NCBI RefSeq assembly: GCF_006494715.1
Contig: NZ_CP041151.1
Coordinates: 930,001 to 994,000, forward strand
Direction: 5' to 3'
DNA: 64,000 nucleotides
DNA from: Shewanella sp. SNU WT4
Lineage (GTDB): Bacteria; Pseudomonadota; Gammaproteobacteria; Enterobacterales; Shewanellaceae
Within the stretch, counting starts at the first letter, position 1. Each line of letters opens with the position of its first letter. Positions 38,349 to 49,498 of this stretch are shown here, in pieces. The notes beneath the pieces are model-generated. The model saw only the letters and a list, made by a program, of their open reading frames with translations, ran no database searches and was not told the origin of the DNA. A program made the translations under genes and the position numbers.

Positions 38349-39428
38349 TTAGCGTTTATTACTTTTCTCACCAATGATGACGGGTAATTCCATCGCCTTG
38401 CCATCACGAATCAGCGTCATGGTGATTTTGCTACCTGGCTGAGTTTCAGCAATTCTATCCATCAGCATTTCAACCCCTGGCACATCTTCATGCTGATATT
38501 GAGTGATGACATCGCGCACTTTTAATTTAGCTTTTGCCGCCGGACCGTTAGGGTCAATACCTGTAACGACTACACCATTAAGATTGGGAAGATTCAGGAT
38601 TTGCGCCATGACAGGCACTACGGGCTCACCAGAAATACCGAGAGCGCCGCGGATCACTTGGCCATCTTTAATGAGCTTTGCCATGATGCTGTGAGCCAAT
38701 TTAATCGGAATGGCGAAGTTAATGCCATGGCCGCCGTTATCATCACCTATCTTAAAGGCGGCGGTATTAATGCCGATTAACGAGCCGTTAGTGTCAATTA
38801 AGGCGCCGCCCGAATTACCTGCATTAATGGCGGCATCAGTTTGTAAGAAATCTAAATAGCCGCTTGAAAGACCGTTGCGACCAGTGGCACTGATAATGCC
38901 TTGGGTAATGGTTTGACCTAAGTTGTAGGGGTTGCCAATGGCTAATACCACGTCACCCACTTCTGCCGGGGTTGATAGGCTTAAAGGAATAATAGGTAAG
39001 TTATCGCCTTCAATCTTAATTACCGATAAATCGGTTTCAGGATCTGAGCCCACCACTTCCGCGGTAAATTTACGGCCATCTTGCAAGGCGACCACTATTT
39101 GATCGGCTTGTTTAATCACATGAAAGTTAGTAAGGATATAACCTTCGCCACTCATGATAACGCCAGAGCCTAGGCCTTGCAGGGCACTGTTACCTAAAGG
39201 CTGGCGCTGATCTATGCTGAGGCTATAAATGTTAACCACAGCAGGCGCTGCGCGGCGCACCGCGTTAGCGAAAGATAATTCGACCGTGCCATTGGCGCGG
39301 GTTTGAAAGAGGTTATTGAGTGATGCTTGCTTAGGTAATAACTGATTGACCAATAAGATCACGCCAGCCATAAACAGGCCGAGTAAGACGGCTTTACTCA
39401 GATATAGGAAAAGGTTCTTAAAATTCAT
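38349..39428 (-). CDS. degS: Sigma-E-activating serine protease DegS
   Basis: A 359-residue inner-membrane serine protease. It has one N-terminal anchor (LSKAVLLGLFMAGVILLVNQ), a protease domain with triad His in TNFHVIK, Asp in DPETDLSVIK and Ser in NAGNSGGALID, and one PDZ domain (~260-350). It cuts RseA when the PDZ domain senses misfolded porins, releasing sigma-E. A TTG at 39446 extends the frame, but ATG 39428 is preferred. It lies downstream of degQ, the common degQ-degS order. Confidence 0.93.
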   Translation of the reverse strand: MNFKNLFLYLSKAVLLGLFMAGVILLVNQLLPKQASLNNLFQTRANGTVELSFANAVRRAAPAVVNIYSLSIDQRQPLGNSALQGLGSGVIMSGEGYILTNFHVIKQADQIVVALQDGRKFTAEVVGSDPETDLSVIKIEGDNLPIIPLSLSTPAEVGDVVLAIGNPYNLGQTITQGIISATGRNGLSSGYLDFLQTDAAINAGNSGGALIDTNGSLIGINTAAFKIGDDNGGHGINFAIPIKLAHSIMAKLIKDGQVIRGALGISGEPVVPVMAQILNLPNLNGVVVTGIDPNGPAAKAKLKVRDVITQYQHEDVPGVEMLMDRIAETQPGSKITMTLIRDGKAMELPVIIGEKSNKR

Positions 39429-39515
39429 GGTCGTTATCAATTTCAATAAGTGGCGCTAGCCTATCATGAAATTGTTGCTTGCGTCAGCGGACGCATACGC
39501 GTCCGCGGATTTTGC

Positions 39516-40883
39516 TTAGCCTCTGAGGACTAGATATAAGGCATTGCCATCGCGCATAATTCTTAGGGCCGTGGTCCCTTGTTTATCGCTTAAGGCTTGC
39601 TTTAATTGCTTGAGGTTAGTGATAGCTGTGCGGTTGACCGCGGTAATCATATCACCAGAGAGTAGCCCGCTCATCGCGGCAGGTGAGCCTTGAGTTACAT
39701 CCAGCACTTTCACCCCTTGCTTAGTATCTTCAAGCTTAGCGCCAACAAAGAGTGGATGCATTTGCTCAACCGCGGCTTGATTGGCAGCTTTGGCTTCACC
39801 CAAGGTGACGTTAAACGTCTTAGTGTCGCCGTCACGATTGATACCTAAATTGATGCTAGAACCCGCACCTAAGGTCGCCACTTGCGCTCTAAGTGCATGG
39901 AAGCTTTTAATTTTTCTGCCATCTATGCTGGTAATAATGTCACCGGCTTTAATGCCCGCATCGGCAGCCGCGCTATTAGGCAAGACTTCAATGACAAAGG
40001 CGCCGTGCTGAGTGGATACTCCTAAGGCTTTTGCGAGTTGATTATCAAGATCGCGCCCTGAAATCCCTAAAATGCCGCGCCGCACTTCGCCATGCTCAAT
40101 AATCTGGCCAACAAGGCTTAAGGCCATATTGGCTGGGATGGCAAAGCCAATGCCAACGTTACCGCCATTGGGGGCTACAATGGCAGTGTTAATCCCTAAT
40201 AGTTCACCATTTAGGTTAACGAGGGCGCCGCCTGAATTACCTGAGTTGATGGCTGCATCGGTTTGAATAAAGTTCTCAAGCATCTCAATGCCTAAGCCAC
40301 TGCGACCTAAGGCGCTAATGATGCCTGAAGTGACGGTTTGACCTAAACCAAAGGGATTACCAATAGCGACAGCAAAATCGCCAACTCGCAACTGATTAGA
40401 ATCGCTGACTTTAATGGCCACTAAATCCTTGGCATCAATTTGCAACAAGGCTATGTCCGAGTCGGCATCTGTGCCCACAAGTTTAGCTTCCACTTCGCGG
40501 CCATCATGCAAACCTATCATGATGTTATTGGCGCCATTGATGACGTGGTTATTGGTGACTATGTAGCCTTTGTCGGCATCGATAATGACGCCAGAACCAA
40601 GACCACGAAATGGCCGTTCCCGCACTTGTTGCTGCGGCGCGTTAGGGCCAAAGAAATAGCGAAAGACTTCGGGAACTTGTTGGGTGGATACTTGTGTGCC
40701 AGACACTGCCACTGATACCACAGCCGGCGTAGTGCGCTCTAACATAGGCGCTAAGCTTGGTAGGGCTTGACCCTCAACGACTACGGGAAGAGCAGCACTA
40801 ACCGGCGCGGCCACTAAAGCCAAGCTTGATGATAAGAGGGTGGCTGTTAGCGTAGCAGTGAGTAAGGATGAGGTTTTCTTCAT
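39516..40883 (-). CDS. degQ: Periplasmic serine endoprotease DegQ
   Basis: A 455-residue periplasmic protease/chaperone, the same length as E. coli DegQ. It has a signal peptide (TATLLSSSLALVAAPVSA), the triad in TNNHVI, DADSDIALLQ and NSGNSGGALVN, and two PDZ domains (~265-350 and ~365-455). DegP is longer in its LA loop; the short loop around FRYFFGPNAPQQQ favours DegQ. The ATG at 40883 has GGAG upstream and starts the signal peptide, so the extension to 40925 is not used. Confidence 0.92.
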   Translation of the reverse strand: MKKTSSLLTATLTATLLSSSLALVAAPVSAALPVVVEGQALPSLAPMLERTTPAVVSVAVSGTQVSTQQVPEVFRYFFGPNAPQQQVRERPFRGLGSGVIIDADKGYIVTNNHVINGANNIMIGLHDGREVEAKLVGTDADSDIALLQIDAKDLVAIKVSDSNQLRVGDFAVAIGNPFGLGQTVTSGIISALGRSGLGIEMLENFIQTDAAINSGNSGGALVNLNGELLGINTAIVAPNGGNVGIGFAIPANMALSLVGQIIEHGEVRRGILGISGRDLDNQLAKALGVSTQHGAFVIEVLPNSAAADAGIKAGDIITSIDGRKIKSFHALRAQVATLGAGSSINLGINRDGDTKTFNVTLGEAKAANQAAVEQMHPLFVGAKLEDTKQGVKVLDVTQGSPAAMSGLLSGDMITAVNRTAITNLKQLKQALSDKQGTTALRIMRDGNALYLVLRG

Positions 40884-41037
40884 CAATATATAAACTCCAT
40901 AGTTGCGACAAATGCATCTGACCATGACTGAACTTGCGCTAAAAATTAACGATTGCTGAAGTACAGTTAAGCTAAGTTATGGTTATTAAATAAGATTAAT
41001 AGCTTATTGAAAAGTTCATTTGTCAGCAAAAATGAGT

Positions 41038-41373
41038 TTAATTAACCGCCGGCAGCGGCTGTTCACGCTCTGAATGTGGGACGAGTTGTGGCAGATGTTT
41101 GATTTCATCGTCAGCATCAAGAGTTAACTGATTAGCGGCTAAGTTCCAATTAGCATTTAATTTATTGATTTGCTCGGTGAGGCTAGCTAACTGCTGGTAA
41201 TGCTCCACAAAACGATCAGACACTTCTTGGCGATACTGAGTCAATTCGAGCGTCACGTGCTCTAACTGCTTTTGATTATCTTGAGTGTGAGTCGCTCTAA
41301 AAAGTAATGGGCGGCCAACGGCGCCGATAACTATTCCCATAACAAATGCCGCCAATAACAGCGCAAATTCCAT
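41038..41373 (-). CDS. zapG: ZapG/YhcB family (DUF1043) protein
   Basis: A 111-residue protein with one N-terminal membrane helix (FALLLAAFVMGIVIGAVG) and a cytoplasmic coiled coil (LEHVTLELTQYRQEVSDRF, cut for length). YhcB/ZapG links cell division and envelope growth in E. coli. It is divergent from zapE, its usual neighbour, and upstream of degQ. Confidence 0.88.
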   Translation of the reverse strand: MEFALLLAAFVMGIVIGAVGRPLLFRATHTQDNQKQLEHVTLELTQYRQEVSDRFVEHYQQLASLTEQINKLNANWNLAANQLTLDADDEIKHLPQLVPHSEREQPLPAVN

Positions 41374-41536
41374 AATTATTCCTTAGTTGTTAAACCAGCC
41401 CAGATTGTGCCAGAAAGCAAAACCCTTGTCAGTGTAAGCGCGCTATAGAAAGCATGAATAGGCAGACTGTGTTTGCACTCTGCAAATGTTTCTCATCATG
41501 TTATTCTCGCTAAAAAGACCATGAATAGGATGCAAC

Positions 41537-42643
41537 GTGTCTCGACTTTCGCCACTAGAACATTATCAGCAAGATTTGTTACGCGAGGATTTCAGTCATG
41601 ATAGTGCCCAAGAGCAAGCTGTTATTGCTCTCGAAGGCGTTTATCAAGCGCTAATTACCAAGCCTGTCACAGGTAAGTGGCAATGGTTGCAGCAAAAGCT
41701 GATGGGCTCTCAGCCACAAACCATACAGGGACTGTATTTATGGGGCGGTGTTGGGCGCGGTAAAACCTATTTAATGGATACGTTTTACCAAGCTTTGCCG
41801 TTTGACGATAAATTGCGAGCTCACTTTCACCGCTTTATGCATCAGTTACATCATGACTTGCATGAGCGTAAAGGCACGCGCGATCCTTTACCTGTGATCG
41901 CCGCCGAAATGGCAAAACGTTATCGGGTTATTTGTTTCGATGAGTTTTTTGTATCAGACATTACCGACGCCATGTTGCTTGGCACCTTATTTACTGCGTT
42001 ATTTGAGCAAGGCGTAGTGCTAGTTGCGACGTCTAATATTATCCCCGATGAGCTTTATAAAAATGGTTTACAACGCGCACGCTTTGTACCGGCAATCGAG
42101 CAAATTAAGCGTCATTGCCAAGTGCTGAATGTGGATGCCGGCATTGATTATCGCCTGCGCACTTTAGAGCAGGCCGAAATTTACCACTATCCATTAGATA
42201 GTAAAGCTGACAGTAACTTAGCGACTTATTTTACTAAGTTGGCACCAGAAGCCGATGACAAGCAGACCGACATTCAACTAGAGGGACGAATGTTAACGAT
42301 TCGCGCCCAAGCTAAAGGGGTTTTATGGTGTGACTTTCGCGCCTTATGTGATGGCCCGCGCAGCCAAGTGGATTACATGGAATTGGCAAAAGAGTACCAT
42401 ACCGTATTGCTAAGTAATGTGGAGCAAATGGGCGCTGCCACTACGGGCGATGATATCGCGCGGCGTTTTTTAGCATTAGTGGATGAGTTTTATGAGCGCC
42501 AGGTAAAGCTGATTATTTCTGCGGCCGTGCCACTTGAAAACATCTACAGCGATGGCTTACTGAGTTTTGAGTTTCGCCGCTGCCGTTCACGCTTAACTGA
42601 AATGCAATCCCATGAGTATTTAGCTATGGCGCATTTGGCTTAG
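41537..42643 (+). CDS. zapE: Cell division ATPase ZapE
   Basis: A 368-residue AFG1-like AAA+ ATPase. It has Walker A WGGVGRGKTYLMD (~73-85), Walker B VICFDEFFVSD and a sensor region VATSNIIPDELYKNGLQR. ZapE associates with the Z ring during constriction. The start is GTG at 41537 with AGGA at 41527-41530. A terminator follows and then the rplM leader. Confidence 0.94.
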   Translation: MSRLSPLEHYQQDLLREDFSHDSAQEQAVIALEGVYQALITKPVTGKWQWLQQKLMGSQPQTIQGLYLWGGVGRGKTYLMDTFYQALPFDDKLRAHFHRFMHQLHHDLHERKGTRDPLPVIAAEMAKRYRVICFDEFFVSDITDAMLLGTLFTALFEQGVVLVATSNIIPDELYKNGLQRARFVPAIEQIKRHCQVLNVDAGIDYRLRTLEQAEIYHYPLDSKADSNLATYFTKLAPEADDKQTDIQLEGRMLTIRAQAKGVLWCDFRALCDGPRSQVDYMELAKEYHTVLLSNVEQMGAATTGDDIARRFLALVDEFYERQVKLIISAAVPLENIYSDGLLSFEFRRCRSRLTEMQSHEYLAMAHLA

Positions 42644-42659
42644 CCGATAACAGTGAATC

Positions 42660-42685
42660 AGATCGTTGCGATCGCCGATCTTTTT
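42660..42685 (+). terminator. Terminator after zapE
   Basis: AGATCG (42660-42665) pairs with CGATCT (42676-42681) around a loop that is itself palindromic (GCGATCGC), and five T follow. Confidence 0.65.
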
Positions 42686-42729
42686 AGAAATTTAGTGAAA
42701 TATCAGGTGATTTTTAACTCATGCTTGGC

Positions 42730-42735
42730 TATAAT
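42730..42735 (+). promoter_or_regulatory. -10 element of the rplM-rpsI promoter
   Basis: A perfect TATAAT lies about 147 bases before the rplM ATG. The -35 region (GTGATT at 42707-42712, 17-base spacer) is weak. The position gives a leader of about 140 bases, compatible with the structured leader at 42736-42815. Confidence 0.55.
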
Positions 42736-42815
42736 CCGCCACCTGCCCACGTTACTCCGCCGATTGGGCGGAACAAACCATGTTTGCTTACTTCGCTCGA
42801 AGGGGTGAGGTGGTG
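42736..42815 (+). promoter_or_regulatory. Structured mRNA leader of rplM-rpsI
   Basis: CCACCT (42739-42744) can pair with AGGTGG (42808-42813), enclosing a CTCCGCC-GATT-GGGCGGA hairpin (42755-42772) and a TTGCTTACTTCGCTCGAA region. Ribosomal L13 operons are autoregulated through their leaders in several bacteria. Assigning that role here is an inference from position and structure. Confidence 0.45.
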
Positions 42816-42881
42816 ACACTTCGTGTTATTTGATTGGCAAATAGCATGTGAGATAAAATTTAACTTTGGGTTTTTGTAAAA

Positions 42882-43313
42882 ATGAAGACTACTTTTACTG
42901 CTAAGCCAGAAACTGTATCTCGTGACTGGTTCGTCGTGGATGCTGAAGGCAAGACTTTAGGTCGTATTGCTACCGAGATTGCTTTGCGTTTGCGTGGCAA
43001 GCACAAAGCTGAGTACACTCCTCACGTTGATACCGGTGATTATATCATCGTTGTTAATGCTGAAAAAGTGACTGTTACTGGTAACAAAGCTAAAGGCAAA
43101 ATCTACTATTCACATTCTGGCTTCCCAGGTGGCATCAAGCAAATCAGCTTTGAAAAGCTGCAAGCTCATAAGCCAGAAATGATCATCGAGAAGGCTGTTA
43201 AGGGTATGTTGCCAAAAGGCCCTCTGGGTCGCGCTATGTTCCGTAAACTGAAAGTTTACGCTGGCGCTGCACATAACCACGCTGCACAACAACCTCAAGT
43301 TCTTGATATCTAA
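42882..43313 (+). CDS. rplM: 50S ribosomal protein L13
   Basis: A 143-residue L13 with [20 protein letters not shown] near residue 22, the Y-SHSGFPGG stretch and [20 protein letters not shown]. It is an early assembly protein of the large subunit. Its codon use is more biased than its neighbours', as usual for ribosomal genes. rpsI follows after 14 bases. Confidence 0.98.
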   Translation: MKTTFTAKPETVSRDWFVVDAEGKTLGRIATEIALRLRGKHKAEYTPHVDTGDYIIVVNAEKVTVTGNKAKGKIYYSHSGFPGGIKQISFEKLQAHKPEMIIEKAVKGMLPKGPLGRAMFRKLKVYAGAAHNHAAQQPQVLDI

Positions 43314-43327
43314 ACGGGATTAAGCAA

Positions 43328-43720
43328 ATGGCTGCAACTCAGTACTACGGCACTGGCCGTCGCAAAACTTCAACTGCCCGCGTTTTCGCAACTGCAGGTA
43401 GTGGTAACATCGTTGTTAACCAGCGTCCATTAGACCAGTATTTCGGTCGTGAAACCGCTCGTATGGTTGTTCGTCAACCACTTGAGCTGGTAGAAATGAC
43501 TGAAAAGCTGGACATCTATGTGACTGTTAAGGGCGGTGGTATCACCGGTCAAGCAGGTGCTATCCGTCACGGTATTACCCGTGCTCTGATGCAACTGGAC
43601 GAAGCAATGCGTCCTTCACTGCGCGCTGCTGGTTTCGTTACCCGTGATGCTCGTCAGGTTGAACGTAAGAAAGTTGGTCTGCGTAAAGCACGTCGTAGAC
43701 CACAGTTCTCTAAGCGTTAA
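43328..43720 (+). CDS. rpsI: 30S ribosomal protein S9
   Basis: A 130-residue S9 with [15 protein letters not shown] at the N terminus and the basic C-terminal tail [18 protein letters not shown] that reaches the P-site tRNA. It is co-transcribed with rplM and ended by a strong terminator. Confidence 0.98.
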   Translation: MAATQYYGTGRRKTSTARVFATAGSGNIVVNQRPLDQYFGRETARMVVRQPLELVEMTEKLDIYVTVKGGGITGQAGAIRHGITRALMQLDEAMRPSLRAAGFVTRDARQVERKKVGLRKARRRPQFSKR

Positions 43721-43743
43721 TATTTCGCTCGAGTACGACTTGG

Positions 43744-43772
43744 AAACCCAGCCTTATGGCTGGGTTTTTTTA
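43744..43772 (+). terminator. Terminator of rplM-rpsI
   Basis: AAACCCAGCC and GGCTGGGTTTTTTT form a hairpin around a TTAT loop with seven T. Confidence 0.93.
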
Positions 43773-43863
43773 TGGCTGCAAATTATGATAAGGGCGCCTG
43801 AGCATAAGTTTGTGGATCACAGGCTACCGCTTAGGCCATGTTTTTCAATTAGGAGGATCGTTA

Positions 43864-44052
43864 ATGACATTTGCACAGTGGATGCTGGTTTTGGCCATAG
43901 TATTAGTGATAGAAGGCGTAGGTCCATTTTTGTTCCCAAATCGCTGGCGAAATTATATTCAGGAATTGACCGCTATAGAAAACAATGCTTTGCAACGCAT
44001 TGGTGGCGCCTTAGTAACGGCAGGAATAGTTTTATTGATTATTTTTTCATAA
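43864..44052 (+). CDS. yjeT: DUF2065 family membrane protein YjeT
   Basis: A 62-residue protein with two membrane helices (WMLVLAIVLVIEGVGPFLF and IGGALVTAGIVLLIIF) around FPNRWRNYIQELTAIENN. YjeT-like genes stand before purA in many gammaproteobacteria; the function is unknown. The frame is open from 43810, but ATG 43864 has AGGAGGA six bases upstream. Confidence 0.9.
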   Translation: MTFAQWMLVLAIVLVIEGVGPFLFPNRWRNYIQELTAIENNALQRIGGALVTAGIVLLIIFS

Positions 44053-44085
44053 ATTACTTGCCTTATGCCCCCTAAAATCTGTTAA

Positions 44086-45414
<1,329 letters not shown>

Positions 45415-45427
45415 GTTTATTGATATC

Positions 45428-45457
45428 AAAAAGGCCGCAAATTGCGGCCTTTTTTAA
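45428..45457 (+). terminator. Terminator after purA
   Basis: AAAAAGGCCGCAA and TTGCGGCCTTTTTT form a long hairpin with T run, 14 bases after the purA stop. Confidence 0.93.
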
Positions 45458-45502
45458 TTAAGAAAATCCCATCACGGCCGATATCCAACTAAAGCGACTG
45501 CT

Positions 45503-46153
45503 ATGGACATCGACCTTATGGAAAAAAGTATTAGCCGAATATTATTACTACTGAGCTGTTTGTGGCTCGTTACGCCAAAGGCGTTAGCAACAATTGAAGC
45601 CGTAGATATTTATTCAGATGCACAGTTGTTGTCGTTAATTCGTACGCAAACCTATTTGCAGCGAGTCAAAACCGATGACTGTCAGTTATTGCAAGACATC
45701 GAAGCTCGCGCTATGGTGCTTAAGCAACCGTTATATCAGTTTCTCTGGGGAGAAATGCTCAATCATGGCGTGTGTGTGACCGCCGATCCCCGCTATGGCA
45801 TGTCAATTTTGCAGATGTCGGCAGAACAAGGCAGCAGTGAAGCCATGGTAAAAATTGCTGAGTATTATCACGACGGTAGATTCGTGATCCAGAATAAACA
45901 CCGGGCCGTGCAGTTCGTATTACCTGCCGCGGCCAATGGCGATCAGCAAGCTCGTATTATGCTGGTCAGATTACAGGCGCAGGGGTATGGTAGTCCTATG
46001 GATTATGAAATGGGCTATCACTGGTTATTTAATGAGGTATTTGCCAATACCAAGACCAAACTTGAAGCCTTGCGACTGTTACAACAATTAGAAACCAAAA
46101 TGCCGGCAAGCGCCGTTTCTAGGGCGCAGCAACAGCGGCTATCTGGTAATTGA
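45503..46153 (+). CDS. motX: Sodium-driven flagellar motor protein MotX
   Basis: A 216-residue exported protein with a signal peptide (LLLLSCLWLVTPKALA) and Sel1-like repeats (LMVLRLQAQGYG-type helices; GSSEAMVKIAEYYHDGRF around 108-125). VYSDAQLL-type start, DDCQLLQDIEARA and YGSPMDYEMGYHWLFNEV match MotX of Vibrio/Shewanella, which forms the T ring around the motor and holds the PomAB stator. It lies immediately upstream of rnr, a known position for motX. ATG 45518 is an alternative start; neither has a strong ribosome site. Confidence 0.85.
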   Translation: MDIDLMEKSISRILLLLSCLWLVTPKALATIEAVDIYSDAQLLSLIRTQTYLQRVKTDDCQLLQDIEARAMVLKQPLYQFLWGEMLNHGVCVTADPRYGMSILQMSAEQGSSEAMVKIAEYYHDGRFVIQNKHRAVQFVLPAAANGDQQARIMLVRLQAQGYGSPMDYEMGYHWLFNEVFANTKTKLEALRLLQQLETKMPASAVSRAQQQRLSGN

Positions 46154-46190
46154 TATGTCCTGCAAAGATCAGGGCAAAAATGGAAATTGA

Positions 46191-48644
46191 ATGATAAAAG
46201 ACCCTCATTTTGAGCGTGAATCCGAAAATTATGAAAACCCAATCGCCAGTCGCGAGTGGATTTTAAATTACTTACAAGCTCAATCCGCACCTCTTACGCG
46301 GCAGAATATTGCTGACGCCCTCAAATTAACCGATGAAGATCAACTCGAAGCCCTGCGCCGCCGCTTGCGTGCCATGGAGCGTGATGGTCAACTGGTCTTT
46401 ACCCGCGGTCAGTGTTATGGCCTTCCAGAACGTATGGATTTGCTGACAGGCACTGTGCTTGGGCATCGTGATGGCTTTGGCTTTTTCCGCCCTGAAGAAG
46501 GTGGCGATGATCTGTTTATCTCTGAGCGAGATATGCAGCTGTATTTCCACGGCGATAAAGTCTTAGCCCAAAAAGCGGGTGTAGGCCGCAAAGGTGGCCG
46601 CGATGCACGTATTGTTCGCTTAGTGCAGCCAAGGAATGCCGCCTTAGTTGGCCGTTTCTATGTCGATTGTGGCATGGCATTTGTGGTGCCTGACGATCGC
46701 CGCATCACTCAAGAAATCTTGATTGATCAAGACGATCGCATGGGTGCTCGTCATGGCGATGTGGTAGTGGTTGAGTTAACTCGCCGCCCAGGTCGCTATG
46801 TTAAAGCCGCCGGTAAAGTGACCGAAGTGCTGGGTAAGCAACAAGCGCCGGGTATGGAAATTGAAATTGCACTGCGCAATTACGATTTACCGCACACTTG
46901 GTCGAGCAATATTGAGAAAAAGCTTAAGCGTATCAGCGATGAAGTCACAGAAGATGATAAAAAAGGTCGGGTAGATTTACGCGAATTACCTTTAGTCACT
47001 ATTGATGGCGAAGATGCTCGCGACTTTGATGATGCGGTATATGCCGAAACTAAGCGTGGCGGTGGCTGGCGTTTATGGGTAGCGATTGCAGACGTAAGTC
47101 ACTATGTACGCACTGATTCAGCTTTAGATGCTGAAGCGCGCGCTCGTGGTAACTCGGTATATTTCCCATCGCAAGTTATCCCTATGCTGCCAGAAAAGCT
47201 ATCTAACGGCTTGTGTTCTCTGAACCCTGGCGTTGATCGCTTATGCATGGTGGCGGAAATGACTATTTCTGCCAATGGTAAGTTATCTGGCTATAAGTTT
47301 TACCCAGCAGTGATGCACTCGCATGCCCGTTTCACTTATACCCAAGTGGCTGACATGCTCGAAGGTGGTGAAGTTAAGCCTGAGCATCAAGCACTGTTCC
47401 CGCATCTTAAAGCATTGCAGGACTTATATTTGGCCTTGGATGAACAGCGTGCTAAGCGTGGCGCCATCGCCTTTGAGACCTTAGAAACCCAGTTTATCTT
47501 TAATGCTGATCGCAAGATTGACAAGATAGTGCCGCGCTCGCGCAATCAAGCGCACAAGATCATCGAAGAATGTATGATCTTAGCTAACGTTTCAGCGGCG
47601 GCTTTTGTGAAAAAGAACAAGGGCGAAGTCTTGTACCGCGTGCATGACGCGCCATCAGAGCAAAAACTCACGCAGTTTAAAGAGTTTTTGGCTGAGCGTG
47701 GCTTAAGCATGGATGGCGGCCTTGAGCCAACTCCGGCTGATTACCAAGCCTTGATGGAAAAATTAGTGGGTCGTCCAGACGCCGAATTGATTCAAGTTAT
47801 GCTGCTGCGCTCTATGCGCCAAGCTGTGTATACCCCTGATAATCAAGGCCACTTTGGTTTAGCGTTAGAAGCTTATTCTCACTTTACCTCGCCAATTCGC
47901 CGTTATCCAGATTTGGTACTGCACCGCGTTATTCGCTACTTATTGACTAAAGCCGAAGGCGCTAGTGATGAGAAGTGGACCCGTGATGGCGGCTACCATT
48001 ATCAGCTTGATGAGCTAGATAAGCTGGGTGAAGAGTGTTCTAACACTGAGCGCCGCGCCGATGAAGCCACGCGCGATGTGAGTGATTGGCTCAAGTGCGA
48101 GTTTATGCAAGATCATGTGGGCGATACCTTTAATGCGGTCATTGCCTCGGTCACTAGCTTTGGCTTATTTGTGCGCCTTAACGACTTGTTCATTGACGGC
48201 TTAGTGCATATCTCAAGCTTAGGTAGCGATTACTACCAATACGACCCAATGCGTCAACGCTTAGTCGGTGAGGCGAGTGGTCAAGTGTATCAACTAGGAG
48301 ATGCCGTCACGGTTAAAGTGGCTGCGGTCAACCTTGATGATCGCCAGATTGATTTATTGATGGAAGGCGAAGTTGCCGGCAGTCGTCGCCGCAAGCCTGC
48401 CAATAAATTAACCGCTCGTGAGCGCGTTAATTTAGAAGGTGCCAAGTTAGCTAAAGCGACTAAAGAAGAAGCTAAAGCTAGCAATGGCGCAAAAGGTAAA
48501 GATGGCGCTAAAGATAAGCCTGCAGCTAAAAAGCGTGGATCATCAAGCCGCCGTAAATCGCCAGCCAAAGGTGGAGCCGCTGCTAGTAGCGCAGCTAAAC
48601 CTATAAAGGCAAAAAAACCGACAAAAACTAAGCGCAAGTCGTAA
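46191..48644 (+). CDS. rnr: Ribonuclease R
   Basis: An 817-residue 3'-to-5' exoribonuclease. The order is an N-terminal helix-turn-helix ([20 protein letters not shown]), cold-shock domains (~80-225), the RNB catalytic domain with [15 protein letters not shown] (~275-290) carrying the metal aspartates, an S1 domain (~640-725), and a lysine/alanine-rich tail. It degrades structured RNA and matures or clears rRNA. The basic tail binds RNA and in E. coli affects tmRNA recruitment. rlmB follows 13 bases later. Confidence 0.96.
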   Translation: MIKDPHFERESENYENPIASREWILNYLQAQSAPLTRQNIADALKLTDEDQLEALRRRLRAMERDGQLVFTRGQCYGLPERMDLLTGTVLGHRDGFGFFRPEEGGDDLFISERDMQLYFHGDKVLAQKAGVGRKGGRDARIVRLVQPRNAALVGRFYVDCGMAFVVPDDRRITQEILIDQDDRMGARHGDVVVVELTRRPGRYVKAAGKVTEVLGKQQAPGMEIEIALRNYDLPHTWSSNIEKKLKRISDEVTEDDKKGRVDLRELPLVTIDGEDARDFDDAVYAETKRGGGWRLWVAIADVSHYVRTDSALDAEARARGNSVYFPSQVIPMLPEKLSNGLCSLNPGVDRLCMVAEMTISANGKLSGYKFYPAVMHSHARFTYTQVADMLEGGEVKPEHQALFPHLKALQDLYLALDEQRAKRGAIAFETLETQFIFNADRKIDKIVPRSRNQAHKIIEECMILANVSAAAFVKKNKGEVLYRVHDAPSEQKLTQFKEFLAERGLSMDGGLEPTPADYQALMEKLVGRPDAELIQVMLLRSMRQAVYTPDNQGHFGLALEAYSHFTSPIRRYPDLVLHRVIRYLLTKAEGASDEKWTRDGGYHYQLDELDKLGEECSNTERRADEATRDVSDWLKCEFMQDHVGDTFNAVIASVTSFGLFVRLNDLFIDGLVHISSLGSDYYQYDPMRQRLVGEASGQVYQLGDAVTVKVAAVNLDDRQIDLLMEGEVAGSRRRKPANKLTARERVNLEGAKLAKATKEEAKASNGAKGKDGAKDKPAAKKRGSSSRRKSPAKGGAAASSAAKPIKAKKPTKTKRKS

Positions 48645-48657
48645 GAGAAAGTAGTTA

Positions 48658-49398
48658 ATGAAAAAGCAAGAATTAGTGTTTGGCATTCATGCCGTAAGCG
48701 CCGTCCTCGAAAACAGCCCAGAGCGCGTGCTCGAGTTATATCTGCTGCAAGGTCGAGTGGATGATAGAGTTACCCCCTTGATTGTTAAGGCGCAAGAATA
48801 TGGCGTGTCTTTGCAGCAAATGTCGCGCAAAGTACTGGATGAAAAAACGGCCAGCAGCCAACATCAAGGTATTGTTGCCCGCGTAAAGCCGGCGAAAATC
48901 CTGAGTGAGCATGATTTAGCTGAACTGTTAAAAGCCACAGATAAGCCATTTTTATTGATCTTAGATGGCGTAACAGACCCGCATAATTTGGGCGCTTGTT
49001 TACGTAATGCCGATGCCGCTGGCGTGCAAGGCATCATAGTACCTAAAGATAACTCTGTAGGTATTACTTCGATTGTGACTAAAGTGGCCTGCGGCGCCGC
49101 GGAAATCGTGCCATTGTTCCAAGTAACTAACTTGGCGCGCACTATGCGTTATTTACAAGAGCAAGGTATTTGGATAATTGGCACAGCTGGCGAAGCGGAT
49201 GGTACCTTGTATCAAGCCGAGCTGACGGGACCATTAGCTATTGCTATGGGGGCTGAAGGCAAGGGCCTGCGCCGTTTAACCCGCGAAGCTTGCGACAGCT
49301 TGATTTCAATCCCTATGGCGGGCAGTGTTTCAAGCCTGAACGTGTCAGTTGCTACCGGTATTTGTTTATTTGAAGCCGTGCGCCAACGTTTAGCCTAA
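48658..49398 (+). CDS. rlmB: 23S rRNA (guanosine-2'-O)-methyltransferase RlmB
   Basis: A 246-residue SpoU-family enzyme. An N-terminal RNA-binding domain ([20 protein letters not shown]) is followed by the knotted SAM-binding fold with [33 protein letters not shown] and [18 protein letters not shown]. It methylates G2251 in the peptidyl-transferase loop. It is co-transcribed with rnr and ended by a bidirectional terminator. Confidence 0.96.
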   Translation: MKKQELVFGIHAVSAVLENSPERVLELYLLQGRVDDRVTPLIVKAQEYGVSLQQMSRKVLDEKTASSQHQGIVARVKPAKILSEHDLAELLKATDKPFLLILDGVTDPHNLGACLRNADAAGVQGIIVPKDNSVGITSIVTKVACGAAEIVPLFQVTNLARTMRYLQEQGIWIIGTAGEADGTLYQAELTGPLAIAMGAEGKGLRRLTREACDSLISIPMAGSVSSLNVSVATGICLFEAVRQRLA

Positions 49399-49462
49399 TT
49401 TGGTCTTAGCGCCCATGCGCTTTAGCTTAAATAGGCAGTAGTCGAATTTGAGTTAACGTCAT

Positions 49463-49493
49463 AAAAAAGATGAGCCTAGCTCATCTTTTTTTT
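49463..49493. terminator. Bidirectional terminator between rlmB and the DUF481 gene
   Basis: AAAAAAGATGAGC and GCTCATCTTTTTTTT pair around CTA, with A and T runs on both sides of the stem, between two convergent genes. Confidence 0.92.
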
Positions 49494-49498
49494 GGCTA

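Noticed and set aside
43644-44075. 143-codon open frame overlapping rpsI and yjeT
   Set aside because: It is a shadow of rpsI and yjeT in another frame; both real genes have strong family matches and ribosome sites.
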